Assembly (NCBI GenBank): GCA_036562265.1
Contig: DATCKS010000343.1
Span: 1-7,050, forward strand
DNA length: 7,050 bases
Source of the DNA: DASVDK01 sp036562265 [NCBI: Thermodesulfobacteriota bacterium]
GTDB lineage: Bacteria; DASVDK01
Direction: 5' to 3'
Both the position numbers and the translations under genes were made by a program. The number at the start of each line of letters is the position of its first letter. Position 1 is the stretch's first letter. Positions 1 to 6,776 of this stretch are shown in pieces. Below the pieces are notes generated by a model that was not told the DNA's origin, did not search any database, and worked only from the letters and a program-made list of their open reading frames with translations.

Positions 1-111
1 TACCATCAGCAGCGCTGGTACGCGTTCGACCGGCGCTACAAGGGGTTCGAGCACCTCGGCGTGTCGGCGGGCGTCCTGCAGTCGCTGCGGCGCGTCCGGT
101 TCCAGCCATGA
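1..111 (+). CDS. 3' end of an unidentified gene (partial)
   Basis: The frame is open from the window edge to a TGA at 109-111 and encodes 36 residues ending in SLRRVRFQP. All but two of its codons end in G or C, as in the real genes of this window, which supports coding. The tail is rich in Arg and aromatic residues (RWYAF, RRYKGF). I see no diagnostic motif and do not recognise the family. Its stop overlaps the start codon of the downstream deacylase (ATGA, 108-111), the usual sign of one transcript and translational coupling. A functional link to amide or peptide breakdown is possible but rests only on this overlap. The 5' part lies outside the window. Confidence 0.6.
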   Translation, partial: YHQQRWYAFDRRYKGFEHLGVSAGVLQSLRRVRFQP

Positions 112-1727
112 CGTTCGACCTCGTCATCGAGGGGGGGACGGTCGTCGACGGCACCGGCGCGCCCGCCCGCGTGGCCGACGTGGGCCTTGCGGCCGGCAGG
201 GTGGCCGCCCTGGGCGACCTCGCCTCCGCCCTGCGCCGGGAGACGTTCCGCGCCGCCGGGCTCGTCGTGGCGCCCGGCTTCATCGACTGTCACTCGCACT
301 CCGACGTCTCCTGCCTGCTGAACCCCCAGGGTACGAGCAGCCTCCTGCAGGGCATCACGACCGAGGTGGTCGGCAACTGCGGCTACTCGCTCGCCCCCTT
401 CTCGGCGTCGGCGCGGGCCGCCCTGTTCGACCGGTTCCTCGACCGCTGTCTCGGCGTCGGCAGCGGCGACCGGATCGACTGGGACTACCGCACCTTCGGC
501 GAGTTCATGGCGACGATCGAACGCCGGGGGACCGGCACGAACAAGGCGTTCCTCGTCGGCCAGGGGACGCTCAGGGCCTGCGTCATGGGGTCGCGGCCCG
601 GGCCGGCCACGCCCGACGAGCGCGCCGCCATGCGGCGGCTCCTCGTCGAGGCGCTCGAGGCGGGCGCCGTCGGGCTCTCCACCGGCCGGGAGTACCGGCC
701 GGGCTGCTACGCCGACACCGACGAGGTCGTCGACCTCGCGCGGGCGCTCGGCGACCACGGCGGGCTCTACGTGTCGCACATCCGCAACGAGAGCGACGAG
801 GTGGAGGCGGCCGTCCACGAACTGCTCGAGATCGGCCGGCGAAGCGGGCAGCGGGTGCAGCTCTCCCATCACAACGTCGTCGGCCGGCGCAACCGCGGCC
901 GGCTCCGCTCGACCATCGCCGCCGTCGAGCGCGCGCGCGACGAGGGGCTCGACGTGGCGATCGACTTCCTGCACTTCCACCCCTTCTACCACCCGCACCG
1001 GCTCGACGAGCTGTTCCCGCCCGAGGTGAGCGAGCTGCCGTTCGAGCGGATGCAGCGGGCCGTCGCCGCGGCCGGCTTCCGGGAGCGGATGCACGCCGCC
1101 TTCCGCGACGGCTGGGTCTCGCACCTCGAGCTGACCTATCCGGGCGCCGACTGGGACTACAACATCCTCGACGCGCCGGGCCTCGACCTGCCCGAGCACG
1201 CGAGCCTCGCGGAGATGGCCGACGCGAAGGGGGTCCACCCGCTCGACCTCGCGATCGACCTCGTGCTCGCCGCCCGCGGCCCCATCATCGTGAGCCGCGT
1301 GATTGCCGCGGAGGACGTGGACCTCGTTCTCCGCCACCCGCTCACGATGATGGGGACCGACACGTACGCCATCGACGGCCGGCTCGGCCCGTCGATGGCG
1401 CTGCACCCCCGCAACCACGGCGCCTTCCCGCGCTTCCTCGGCCGCTACGTGCGCGAGCAGGGCGTCATGTCGCTCCCCGAGGCGATCCGGCGCCTCACGA
1501 GCTACCCGGCGGAGCGCTTCCGCCTCTCCGGCCGCGGTCGGCTCGCCCCGGGCTACGCGGCCGACGTGGTCGTCTTCGACCCGGACCGCATCGCCGACCG
1601 GGCCACGCTGGCCGACCCGTACGCCGCGCCAGAGGGGATCGTGCGCGTGCTCGTCAACGGCGTCGAGGTGGTGCGCGACGGCGTGGCGCAGGCCGCGCGG
1701 CCGGGGCGGATCGTCAGGCGGGCGTAG
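108..1727 (+). CDS. N-acyl-D-amino-acid deacylase-type amidohydrolase
   Basis: This 539-residue protein is a member of the zinc amidohydrolase superfamily, D-aminoacylase branch, which hydrolyses N-acyl groups from D-amino acids in the cytoplasm. It opens with the usual beta-sandwich start (DLVIEGGTVVDGTG). The metal motifs follow in order: HSHSD (His62, His64), GNCG (Cys91, the zinc-bridging Cys of D-aminoacylases), GLSTG (189-193), SHIRNE (His224), SHHN (His254) and MGTD (Asp418, the catalytic acid/base). Then come HPRNHGAFPRFLGRY (433-447) and the closing strand ADVVVFDPDRIADRATLADP. Length fits the family (about 480-540). Two pocket features differ from Alcaligenes D-aminoacylase: the Lys after the second zinc His is Asn256, and the DAYPY segment is replaced by IDFLHFHPF (285-293). 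The exact substrate is therefore open. The start at 108 fits the domain start exactly; no Shine-Dalgarno is visible, and initiation probably relies on coupling to the overlapping upstream gene. Confidence 0.9.
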   Translation: MTFDLVIEGGTVVDGTGAPARVADVGLAAGRVAALGDLASALRRETFRAAGLVVAPGFIDCHSHSDVSCLLNPQGTSSLLQGITTEVVGNCGYSLAPFSASARAALFDRFLDRCLGVGSGDRIDWDYRTFGEFMATIERRGTGTNKAFLVGQGTLRACVMGSRPGPATPDERAAMRRLLVEALEAGAVGLSTGREYRPGCYADTDEVVDLARALGDHGGLYVSHIRNESDEVEAAVHELLEIGRRSGQRVQLSHHNVVGRRNRGRLRSTIAAVERARDEGLDVAIDFLHFHPFYHPHRLDELFPPEVSELPFERMQRAVAAAGFRERMHAAFRDGWVSHLELTYPGADWDYNILDAPGLDLPEHASLAEMADAKGVHPLDLAIDLVLAARGPIIVSRVIAAEDVDLVLRHPLTMMGTDTYAIDGRLGPSMALHPRNHGAFPRFLGRYVREQGVMSLPEAIRRLTSYPAERFRLSGRGRLAPGYAADVVVFDPDRIADRATLADPYAAPEGIVRVLVNGVEVVRDGVAQAARPGRIVRRA

Positions 1728-1753
1728 GACGAGGGTCCCGGCGTCGCCGCGCC
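1728..1753. other. convergent intergenic spacer
   Basis: These 26 bases separate the stop codons of the plus-strand deacylase and the minus-strand sulfatase-like gene. The only symmetry is a 4-bp CGGC/GCCG stem with a 3-base loop and no T run, so no convincing intrinsic terminator is visible for either gene. Transcripts probably overlap at their 3' ends or end by Rho. Confidence 0.6.
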
Positions 1754-3442
1754 TCACGGGCGCAGCGGTTCGAAGGTCTCCTCGAACTCCGCCTGCGTCA
1801 TCTCCTCCCACCCGCCTGCCGCGCCGCTCGACACGTGGACGCGGTAGGCCTCGTTCCCGCGGCCCGGCCGGCGATCGGCAGGCGCCGTCAGGAAGGGCCG
1901 CCGCGTCCGGTGCGGCAGCGGGTCGGCCGGCGACAGGAGCGACACGCCCCGGACCCCCTCCGGCACGCCGCCGACGACCTCGGCCACCGTCGGGTAGACG
2001 TCGAGGAGCGTCACCGGTTCGCGCCGGACCGCGCCGGTGCGCTGGCCCGGCGCCTTGACGAGGAGCGGGACCCGCGCGAGGACGTCGAGGCTCTCGGGCA
2101 CGGCCGAGATGAGCGCGGTGGTCGACCGCGGGACGCCGGCCGGGAGGTCGATGCCGAGGTCCGGAAACGGGTACCGGACCCCATGGTCGGCGTGGACGAT
2201 GATCAGGCTGTCGTCGTACCGGCCGTCGGCCCGGAGGGCGGAGACGAACGTCCCGAAGAGCCGGTCCGTGTACCGGATCTGCTCGACGTAGTCGGCAAGC
2301 CGCGGCGCCTTCCGCTGAACGCGCCTCCCGTCGGCCGTGTAGACGAACGGGAAGTGCGGCAGGAGGACGTGGAGGTAGTAGTAGACCCCCCGGTCCGGCA
2401 GCATGGCCGCCCTCCGGGTCGCGAGCGCCATGAGTTCGACGGCACCGATGGCGAACCCGTCGTCCGTCGCGTTCTCGAGGCCCGCCACGCGAAAGGCGGT
2501 CCGGATCAGGGGCTCCCCGAAGAGACGGCTCAGGTAGGCGTAGCCGGCGTGAGCGAGCGGCACGTCGCTCTCGCGGCCGCTCGTCCTGTCCGCCAGGACG
2601 CCCAGGAGCTTGCGGTAGGGGATGTGCTGCCCGAACACCTCGACCCGATACCCCCGCTCCTTGAGGTACCGGAAGAGGCTCCGTCCCTGCACCGCATGGC
2701 CGAAGACCTGGTAGCTGTCTCCGGACCAGTCGGGCCGGATCAGCTCCGAGCGGAAGACGCTCGCGAGGGAGTAGACCGTGTCCGGGTAGTGGCTCGTCGC
2801 CTCGGGGAAGAACGTCGCCTCGCGAGCGAACGCCGCGAGGTTCGGCACGATGCGCTCGTCGAGGCGCCCCTCCCGGTCGAGGATCGGCAGGAGGGAGAAC
2901 TCGTCGAAGACGAGGTGGAACACGTTCGGCCCCTTCGCCTCCTCCCGGACGAGCACGGGGCTCGCCACCGGGCGGCCCTGGATCTGTCGCACGACTCGAT
3001 ACGACGTGTACGCCTCGAGGAGGACGAGCGGGGCGAGGAGGACGAGCGCCGCGACCAGCGTCGACCGCCGCACGCGCCACACCACGGCGACGAGCAGGCA
3101 GGCCACACCGGAAAGGACGGCCAGCGCCGGTCCCTGCGGCACGAGCGGCGCGAGGTCGAAGCGTGCCTGCATCACGGCGAGCACGACCACCAGGGCCGTG
3201 ACGGCCCGCAGGAGCCACCCGCGCGCCTCCGGTCCCCCGAGGGACCAGGCGAAGAGCGGCCTCAAGACGACGACGAGGAGGCCCCAGGCGGCCCAGGCGA
3301 AGACGAGCAGCCGCCACTCGTACTGCAGGAACTGGATGTTGTGGTCGAGGACCACGTTCGCGGGGGACAGGATCAGGAGCGTGGCGACGCTCATGGCCGC
3401 GAAGAGCGGCTTCGCGGTCGTTGCGGCATCGGGTCGCGACAA
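1754..3442 (-). CDS. Membrane-anchored sulfatase / phosphoethanolamine-transferase-like protein
   Basis: This 562-residue protein has about five hydrophobic helices (roughly 11-31, 43-66, 77-94, 106-123, 127-145) followed by a large alkaline-phosphatase-fold domain (from about 172) expected outside the inner membrane. That layout matches EptA and LtaS. Probable active-site residues: Asp180 in NVFHLVFDEF, Thr222 in SHYPDTVYSLAS (nucleophile position), and Asp419 with His420 in VHADHG. Also present are LLPHFPF (360-366), IRYTDRLFGTF (389-399), VPLLVKAPGQ and TLLDVYPT. The only Cys is in helix 4 and there is no CxPxR motif, so it is not a formylglycine sulfatase. The likely role is transfer or hydrolysis of a phospho- or sulfo-ester on an envelope lipid or glycan; the substrate is unknown. 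The start is TTG at 3442-3440, preceded by GGAGAGAGGA (3456-3447). The first internal ATG (codon 17) has no Shine-Dalgarno and would cut into helix 1. The gene has its own promoter. Confidence 0.85.
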   Translation of the reverse strand: MSRPDAATTAKPLFAAMSVATLLILSPANVVLDHNIQFLQYEWRLLVFAWAAWGLLVVVLRPLFAWSLGGPEARGWLLRAVTALVVVLAVMQARFDLAPLVPQGPALAVLSGVACLLVAVVWRVRRSTLVAALVLLAPLVLLEAYTSYRVVRQIQGRPVASPVLVREEAKGPNVFHLVFDEFSLLPILDREGRLDERIVPNLAAFAREATFFPEATSHYPDTVYSLASVFRSELIRPDWSGDSYQVFGHAVQGRSLFRYLKERGYRVEVFGQHIPYRKLLGVLADRTSGRESDVPLAHAGYAYLSRLFGEPLIRTAFRVAGLENATDDGFAIGAVELMALATRRAAMLPDRGVYYYLHVLLPHFPFVYTADGRRVQRKAPRLADYVEQIRYTDRLFGTFVSALRADGRYDDSLIIVHADHGVRYPFPDLGIDLPAGVPRSTTALISAVPESLDVLARVPLLVKAPGQRTGAVRREPVTLLDVYPTVAEVVGGVPEGVRGVSLLSPADPLPHRTRRPFLTAPADRRPGRGNEAYRVHVSSGAAGGWEEMTQAEFEETFEPLRP

Positions 3443-3446
3443 TCGG

Positions 3447-3456
3447 TCCTCTCTCC
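3447..3456 (-). promoter_or_regulatory. Ribosome binding site deciding a TTG start
   Basis: The minus strand reads GGAGAGAGGA, then CCGA, then TTG. The purine tract sits 4 to 10 bases before the TTG. It is the only good ribosome binding site near the 5' end of this frame, and there is no in-frame ATG or GTG just upstream. Confidence 0.65.
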
Positions 3457-3509
3457 GGGTGCGGCGGCCGGGGCCCGAGTCGACGTGGAGACCGGCGGCG
3501 GGGAACCCG

Positions 3510-3530
3510 GGCGTCCAGGTACAGGACGCC
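3510..3530. repeat. Inverted repeat at the predicted transcription start
   Basis: GGCGTCC (3510-3516) and GGACGCC (3524-3530) form a perfect 7-bp dyad around a 7-base loop. The predicted start of the minus-strand transcript (about 3527-3528) falls in the right arm. A third copy, GGCGTCC at 3565-3571, lies just upstream of the -35 box. The dyad could be a repressor operator or a 5' leader stem-loop. Confidence 0.5.
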
Positions 3531-3534
3531 GGCC

Positions 3535-3563
3535 GCTATACGGAGATCGGTGCGGGTTGTCAA
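3535..3563 (-). promoter_or_regulatory. Sigma70-like promoter of the sulfatase-like gene
   Basis: The minus strand has a perfect -35 hexamer TTGACA (3563-3558), a 17-base spacer, and TATAGC as -10 (3540-3535; four of six consensus bases, including TATA). This stands out in such GC-rich DNA. The predicted start is near 3527-3528, giving an 85-base leader to the TTG. It lies 9 bases past the stop of the upstream aldehyde-dehydrogenase-like gene, so the sulfatase-like gene can be transcribed independently of that operon. Confidence 0.7.
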
Positions 3564-3571
3564 GGGCGTCC

Positions 3572-5242
3572 CTACCGCAGGCCGGGCAGTCGGCGCACGA
3601 CCCGTAGCAGGGCGGCCAGCGCTCTGGGGGACAGGTCGACGTCGAGGCCCCGGGTCACCGTCACGGTCCGGGTCTCGGTGTACCCGAGGAGCCCGTCGGC
3701 GTCGTGGCGACGGCCCGGAGGAACGCCGACCTGCGCCCAGGCCCCGGGGTGGCCCTCGTTGACGGTCACGAGACTCGCCTCGAGACGAGCGGCGAGCCGC
3801 CGGGCCGTGCGGACGCTGCGCGTCCAGACGCCGGCGGCGCGACCGCAGGGTGGGGCGTTCGCCCGTGCCACCGCCTCGTCCAGCGAGTCGAAACGCGAGA
3901 GCGCCACGACCGGCCCGTCGGTCACCTCGCCGAAGCAGCGCATCGCCTCGGTGACCCCCTCGAGGATGGTCGGCTCGTAGAAGCACGGGCCCAGGTCGGG
4001 CCGCGGCCGGCCGCCTGCCAGCACGCGGGCCCCCCTGGCGACCGCGTCGCGCACGTGCCCTTCCACCTGCTCGAGGTGCCGGACGGAGAGGAGCGAGCCG
4101 ACGTCGGCCTCGAAGTCGAACCGGGCCCCGAGGCGGAGCGCGCGCGTCGCCTCGACGAACGCGGGGACGAACCGGTCCCAGACCGAGGCGTGCACGAGGA
4201 GGCGTTCCGCCGAGCGGCGCGTCGGTCCGGTCGGGGCGAAGGCACAGCGGACCGCGCCGGCGACGGCGCGGTCGAGGTCGGCGTCGGCGAGGACCAGGAT
4301 CGCGTTCTTGCCGCAGAGATCGACCGTGCAGCCGACGAGCCGCTCGCCGGCCTGCCCGGCCACGAGCCGCCCCACGTGCACCCGCCCCGTGAACGCCACG
4401 TGGTCCACGGCCTCGACGAGGGGGAGGGCGACGTCGTCCCCCTCCCCCGTGACGACCTGCAGGACCTCGCGCGGCAGCCCCGCCTCGTCGAGCCGCTCGG
4501 CGAGCCAGAGCGCCGTGAACGAGGTCTGCAGGTCCGGCTCGAGCAGCACGGCGCAGCCGGCGGCAAGCGCCGGGAGCGCGTGCGCGGCGGCGAAGGCGAG
4601 CGGGGCGTGCCACGGGACGATGACGCCGACGAGCGCGTGAGGGCGCCGGTACTCGACCGCTCCGGTCACGAGCGGCAGCACGCCGAGCCGGCGGCGCGGC
4701 GCGAGCAGGCGCGGGGCGCGAACGCCGTAGTACCGGGCGGCGACGGCCGAGGCGACCACTTCCTCGAACGCGTGGCGCCGCGCCTTGCCGGTTTCGAGCT
4801 GCGCGAGGTCGAGCGCCTCGTCGATCCGGTCGAGGAGCCGATCGTGGAGGGCGAGGAGGACCGACGCGCGCTCGCCGGCCGGTAGCGCGGCCCATGCCTT
4901 CTGGGCGAGGCGCGCGCGCCGTGCCGCTTCCCGCACGTCGCCGTGCTGCATCCGCGGCAGCCGGCCGATCGGCTCGCCGGTGAACGGCGCGTGCACGATG
5001 GCCGCGCTCCTCGGACCGCGAACCGCGGCAGCCCGGGTCGAGAGGCGCGCGAGGCGCGCCGCGTCGACCCTCGGCGGGAAGGAAGGCATGGCCCCATCAT
5101 ACAGGCCGGGGTCGCCGCGCACGCGGTCCGTCGGGATCGGCAGGCCGTGCATCGCGCGCCGCACCTCGGGGGTGCCCCGGTCGAACGGCGAGGCCGGCCC
5201 GCCGACGCGGCTCACCGGCCGGTCGGCGGGCAGACGGTACAT
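3572..5242 (-). CDS. Aldehyde dehydrogenase-fold pseudoenzyme, GabD2-like (predicted inactive)
   Basis: This 556-residue ALDH-superfamily protein is closest, by recalled sequence, to mycobacterial GabD2-type succinate-semialdehyde dehydrogenase. Shared landmarks are HAPFTGEPIG (84-93), the PALAAG stretch (224-229), GLPREVL, FTG (284-286), GKN, DADLD, DLGPCFYEPTIL (416-427), RRHDADGLLGYTETRTV (511-527) and a C-terminal RLPGLR. Almost every active-site residue is altered: the PWN Asn is His212; the NAD-ribose Lys is Glu235; the FTGS Ser is Arg287; the general-base Glu is Asp308 (with DLCGK for ELGGK); the GQxC nucleophile is Arg342 (GPTRR); the EEIFGP Glu is Val440. The GG-x-SG loop near 503-511 is about 8 residues shorter. 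I expect no dehydrogenase activity; a structural or regulatory role is inference. It starts 28 bases after the ligase stop, with GGAGG at 5253-5249. ATG at 5089 (codon 52) would give the usual family length and is the alternative start. Confidence 0.82.
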   Translation of the reverse strand: MYRLPADRPVSRVGGPASPFDRGTPEVRRAMHGLPIPTDRVRGDPGLYDGAMPSFPPRVDAARLARLSTRAAAVRGPRSAAIVHAPFTGEPIGRLPRMQHGDVREAARRARLAQKAWAALPAGERASVLLALHDRLLDRIDEALDLAQLETGKARRHAFEEVVASAVAARYYGVRAPRLLAPRRRLGVLPLVTGAVEYRRPHALVGVIVPWHAPLAFAAAHALPALAAGCAVLLEPDLQTSFTALWLAERLDEAGLPREVLQVVTGEGDDVALPLVEAVDHVAFTGRVHVGRLVAGQAGERLVGCTVDLCGKNAILVLADADLDRAVAGAVRCAFAPTGPTRRSAERLLVHASVWDRFVPAFVEATRALRLGARFDFEADVGSLLSVRHLEQVEGHVRDAVARGARVLAGGRPRPDLGPCFYEPTILEGVTEAMRCFGEVTDGPVVALSRFDSLDEAVARANAPPCGRAAGVWTRSVRTARRLAARLEASLVTVNEGHPGAWAQVGVPPGRRHDADGLLGYTETRTVTVTRGLDVDLSPRALAALLRVVRRLPGLR

Positions 5243-5248
5243 GCGCCG

Positions 5249-5270
5249 CCTCCGCCTGACGTGGCAGGCG
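5249..5270 (-). promoter_or_regulatory. Intercistronic hairpin and ribosome binding site
   Basis: On the minus strand the junction reads CGCCTG (5270-5265), loop CCACGT, CAGGCG (5258-5253), a perfect 6-bp stem. The last G of the stem is the first G of a canonical GGAGG (5253-5249), which is 6 bases before the ATG at 5242. A ribosome finishing the ligase at the TAG (5273-5271) would sit on the stem, so translational coupling of the two genes is plausible. Confidence 0.5.
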
Positions 5271-6776
5271 CTAGGCCATCTCCTTGAGTCGCGGCTTGAG
5301 GACCTTCCCCCCCGGGTTTCGCGGTAGCTCCGGCACGAAGCGGACGACGGCGGGGAGCTTGAAGTGCGCGAGGCGCGGCCGGCAGAAGTCGATCACGTCC
5401 TCGGCCGTCGCGCTCGCTCCCGGCTTGAGGACGCAGACCGCCTTGACCACCTCGCCGAAGATCGGGTCGGGATGCGGCACCACGGCGCTCTCGAGGATGG
5501 CCGGGTGGCTGTTGAGGACCGCCTCGACCTCGATGCAGTAGACCTTCTCGCCGGCCCGGTTGATCATGTCCTTCTTCCGGTCCACGACGAAGACGTAGCC
5601 CTCCTCGTCGAGGCGGGCGACGTCGCCGGTGAAGAGCCAACCGTCCCTGATGGCCGCGGCGGTCGCCTCGGGCTTGTTCAGGTATCCGGCCACGATGTTC
5701 GGACCGGCGATGAGCAGCTCACCCGCCTCGCCGGCCGGCAGGTCGCGCCCGGCGTCGTCGACGACCCGCACGCGGACCCCCGGCACCGGCAAACCCACCG
5801 ACCCGAGCTTGCGCAGCGCGTCGGCCGAGGGGAGGACCGTCGTGAGGCTCGAGGTTTCGGTGAGGCCGTAGAGGTTGAACTGCGCGACGCCGAGCGTCTC
5901 GTCGAGCTGCCGCACCGTCTCCGGGGCGATGGGCGCGCCGCCGTAGGCCACGAGGCGGAGAGCGGACAGGTCGGTGCGCGGCCGGTTGGGGTTCACGAGG
6001 AGGAGGGTGAAGATCGTCGGCACGGCGACGGCGGCCGTCACCCGATCGGCCTCGAGCCGCGCGAGGAACCGGTCCGCCTTGTACTCCGCGAGGAGGGAGA
6101 CGAGCCCCCCCACCGCGTGGACCGCGACGAGCTGCGTGTTGAGGCCGGTCACGTGGAAGAGCGGCACCGCCACGAGCGTCACGTCGTCGGCCCGATAGCC
6201 GATGCACTGCTCGCACGCGCGGGCGTTGAAGAGGACGTTGGCGTGGCGCATCATCGCCCCCTTCGGCAGCCCGGTGGTGCCGGAGGTGTAGAGGACCTGC
6301 GCCAGGTCGTTCACCGGCTCGCGAGGCGCCGAGAGGGGGGTCGCCCGCCGCGCCTCGGCCGTGGGCGTCGCGCCGGTCGGCGCGTCCGTGCCGCGGACGA
6401 GGAGGCGCTTGAGCCCCGAGAGCGCCGGGCGGATCGCCTCGACCGTCCCCCAGAAGGCGGGGTCGGCCACGAGCGCGGAAAGCCCGGCGTCCCGGACGAT
6501 GTACTCCAGCTCGTGCGGCGTCAGGCGCGTGTTGAGCGGCACGGCGACCGCGCCGGCGGCGAGCGCGCCGTAGTAGAAGACCGGGAACTCGATCACGTTC
6601 GGCAGGAGCAGCCCGACGCGGTCGCCGGGCATCACGCCGGCCGCCGCGAGGTGGCCTGCCGCCGAGAGCACCTCGCGCGCCAGCTCGCCGTACGTCAGCA
6701 CGCGCTCGCCGTCCGCGAGCGCCGGTCGGCTCGCGGCCCGGCGGGCCTGGTCGAGGACGAGGTCGTGGACGAGCAT
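5271..6776 (-). CDS. AMP-forming acyl-CoA synthetase (class I adenylate-forming enzyme)
   Basis: This 501-residue protein activates a carboxylic acid to an acyl-AMP and then an acyl-CoA thioester, in the cytoplasm. All the core motifs are intact: YTSGTTGLPKG (163-173, the ATP P-loop), YGLTET (303-308), DGWLFTGD (378-385), VVDRKKDMINRAGEKVY (397-413, hinge region) and the C-terminal PGGKVLK with catalytic Lys491. The length and MLVHDLVLDQARR opening resemble FadD-like medium/long-chain ligases, but the acid cannot be read from sequence. The ATG at 6776 is preceded by GGAGGGG (6789-6783) at good spacing. Both the ribosome binding site and the ATG lie inside a perfect inverted repeat. It is the first gene of a probable two-gene operon with the aldehyde-dehydrogenase-like gene, 28 bases downstream. 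Confidence 0.92.
   Translation of the reverse strand: MLVHDLVLDQARRAASRPALADGERVLTYGELAREVLSAAGHLAAAGVMPGDRVGLLLPNVIEFPVFYYGALAAGAVAVPLNTRLTPHELEYIVRDAGLSALVADPAFWGTVEAIRPALSGLKRLLVRGTDAPTGATPTAEARRATPLSAPREPVNDLAQVLYTSGTTGLPKGAMMRHANVLFNARACEQCIGYRADDVTLVAVPLFHVTGLNTQLVAVHAVGGLVSLLAEYKADRFLARLEADRVTAAVAVPTIFTLLLVNPNRPRTDLSALRLVAYGGAPIAPETVRQLDETLGVAQFNLYGLTETSSLTTVLPSADALRKLGSVGLPVPGVRVRVVDDAGRDLPAGEAGELLIAGPNIVAGYLNKPEATAAAIRDGWLFTGDVARLDEEGYVFVVDRKKDMINRAGEKVYCIEVEAVLNSHPAILESAVVPHPDPIFGEVVKAVCVLKPGASATAEDVIDFCRPRLAHFKLPAVVRFVPELPRNPGGKVLKPRLKEMA

Noticed and set aside
1754-3442. Formylglycine-dependent arylsulfatase
   Set aside because: The only Cys lies in a membrane helix, and no CxPxR or SxPxR motif is present; the five-helix anchor fits the EptA/LtaS type better.
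1835-3607. A 590-codon open frame on the plus strand, opposite the sulfatase-like gene
   Set aside because: The product is charged low-complexity sequence (Arg, Glu, Asp) without domains, while the minus strand encodes a protein with clear motifs.
36-4895. A 1,619-codon open frame on the minus strand
   Set aside because: It runs antisense to the deacylase and out of frame through two well-supported genes. The translation is low-complexity Arg/Pro/Ala/Gly, as expected where GC-rich codons leave few stops in other frames.
5271-6776. Exosortase A-associated acyl-CoA ligase
   Set aside because: None of the usual partners (acyl carrier protein, PLP-dependent decarboxylase, hydrolases, exosortase) is adjacent, and the motifs are those of generic FadD-like ligases.
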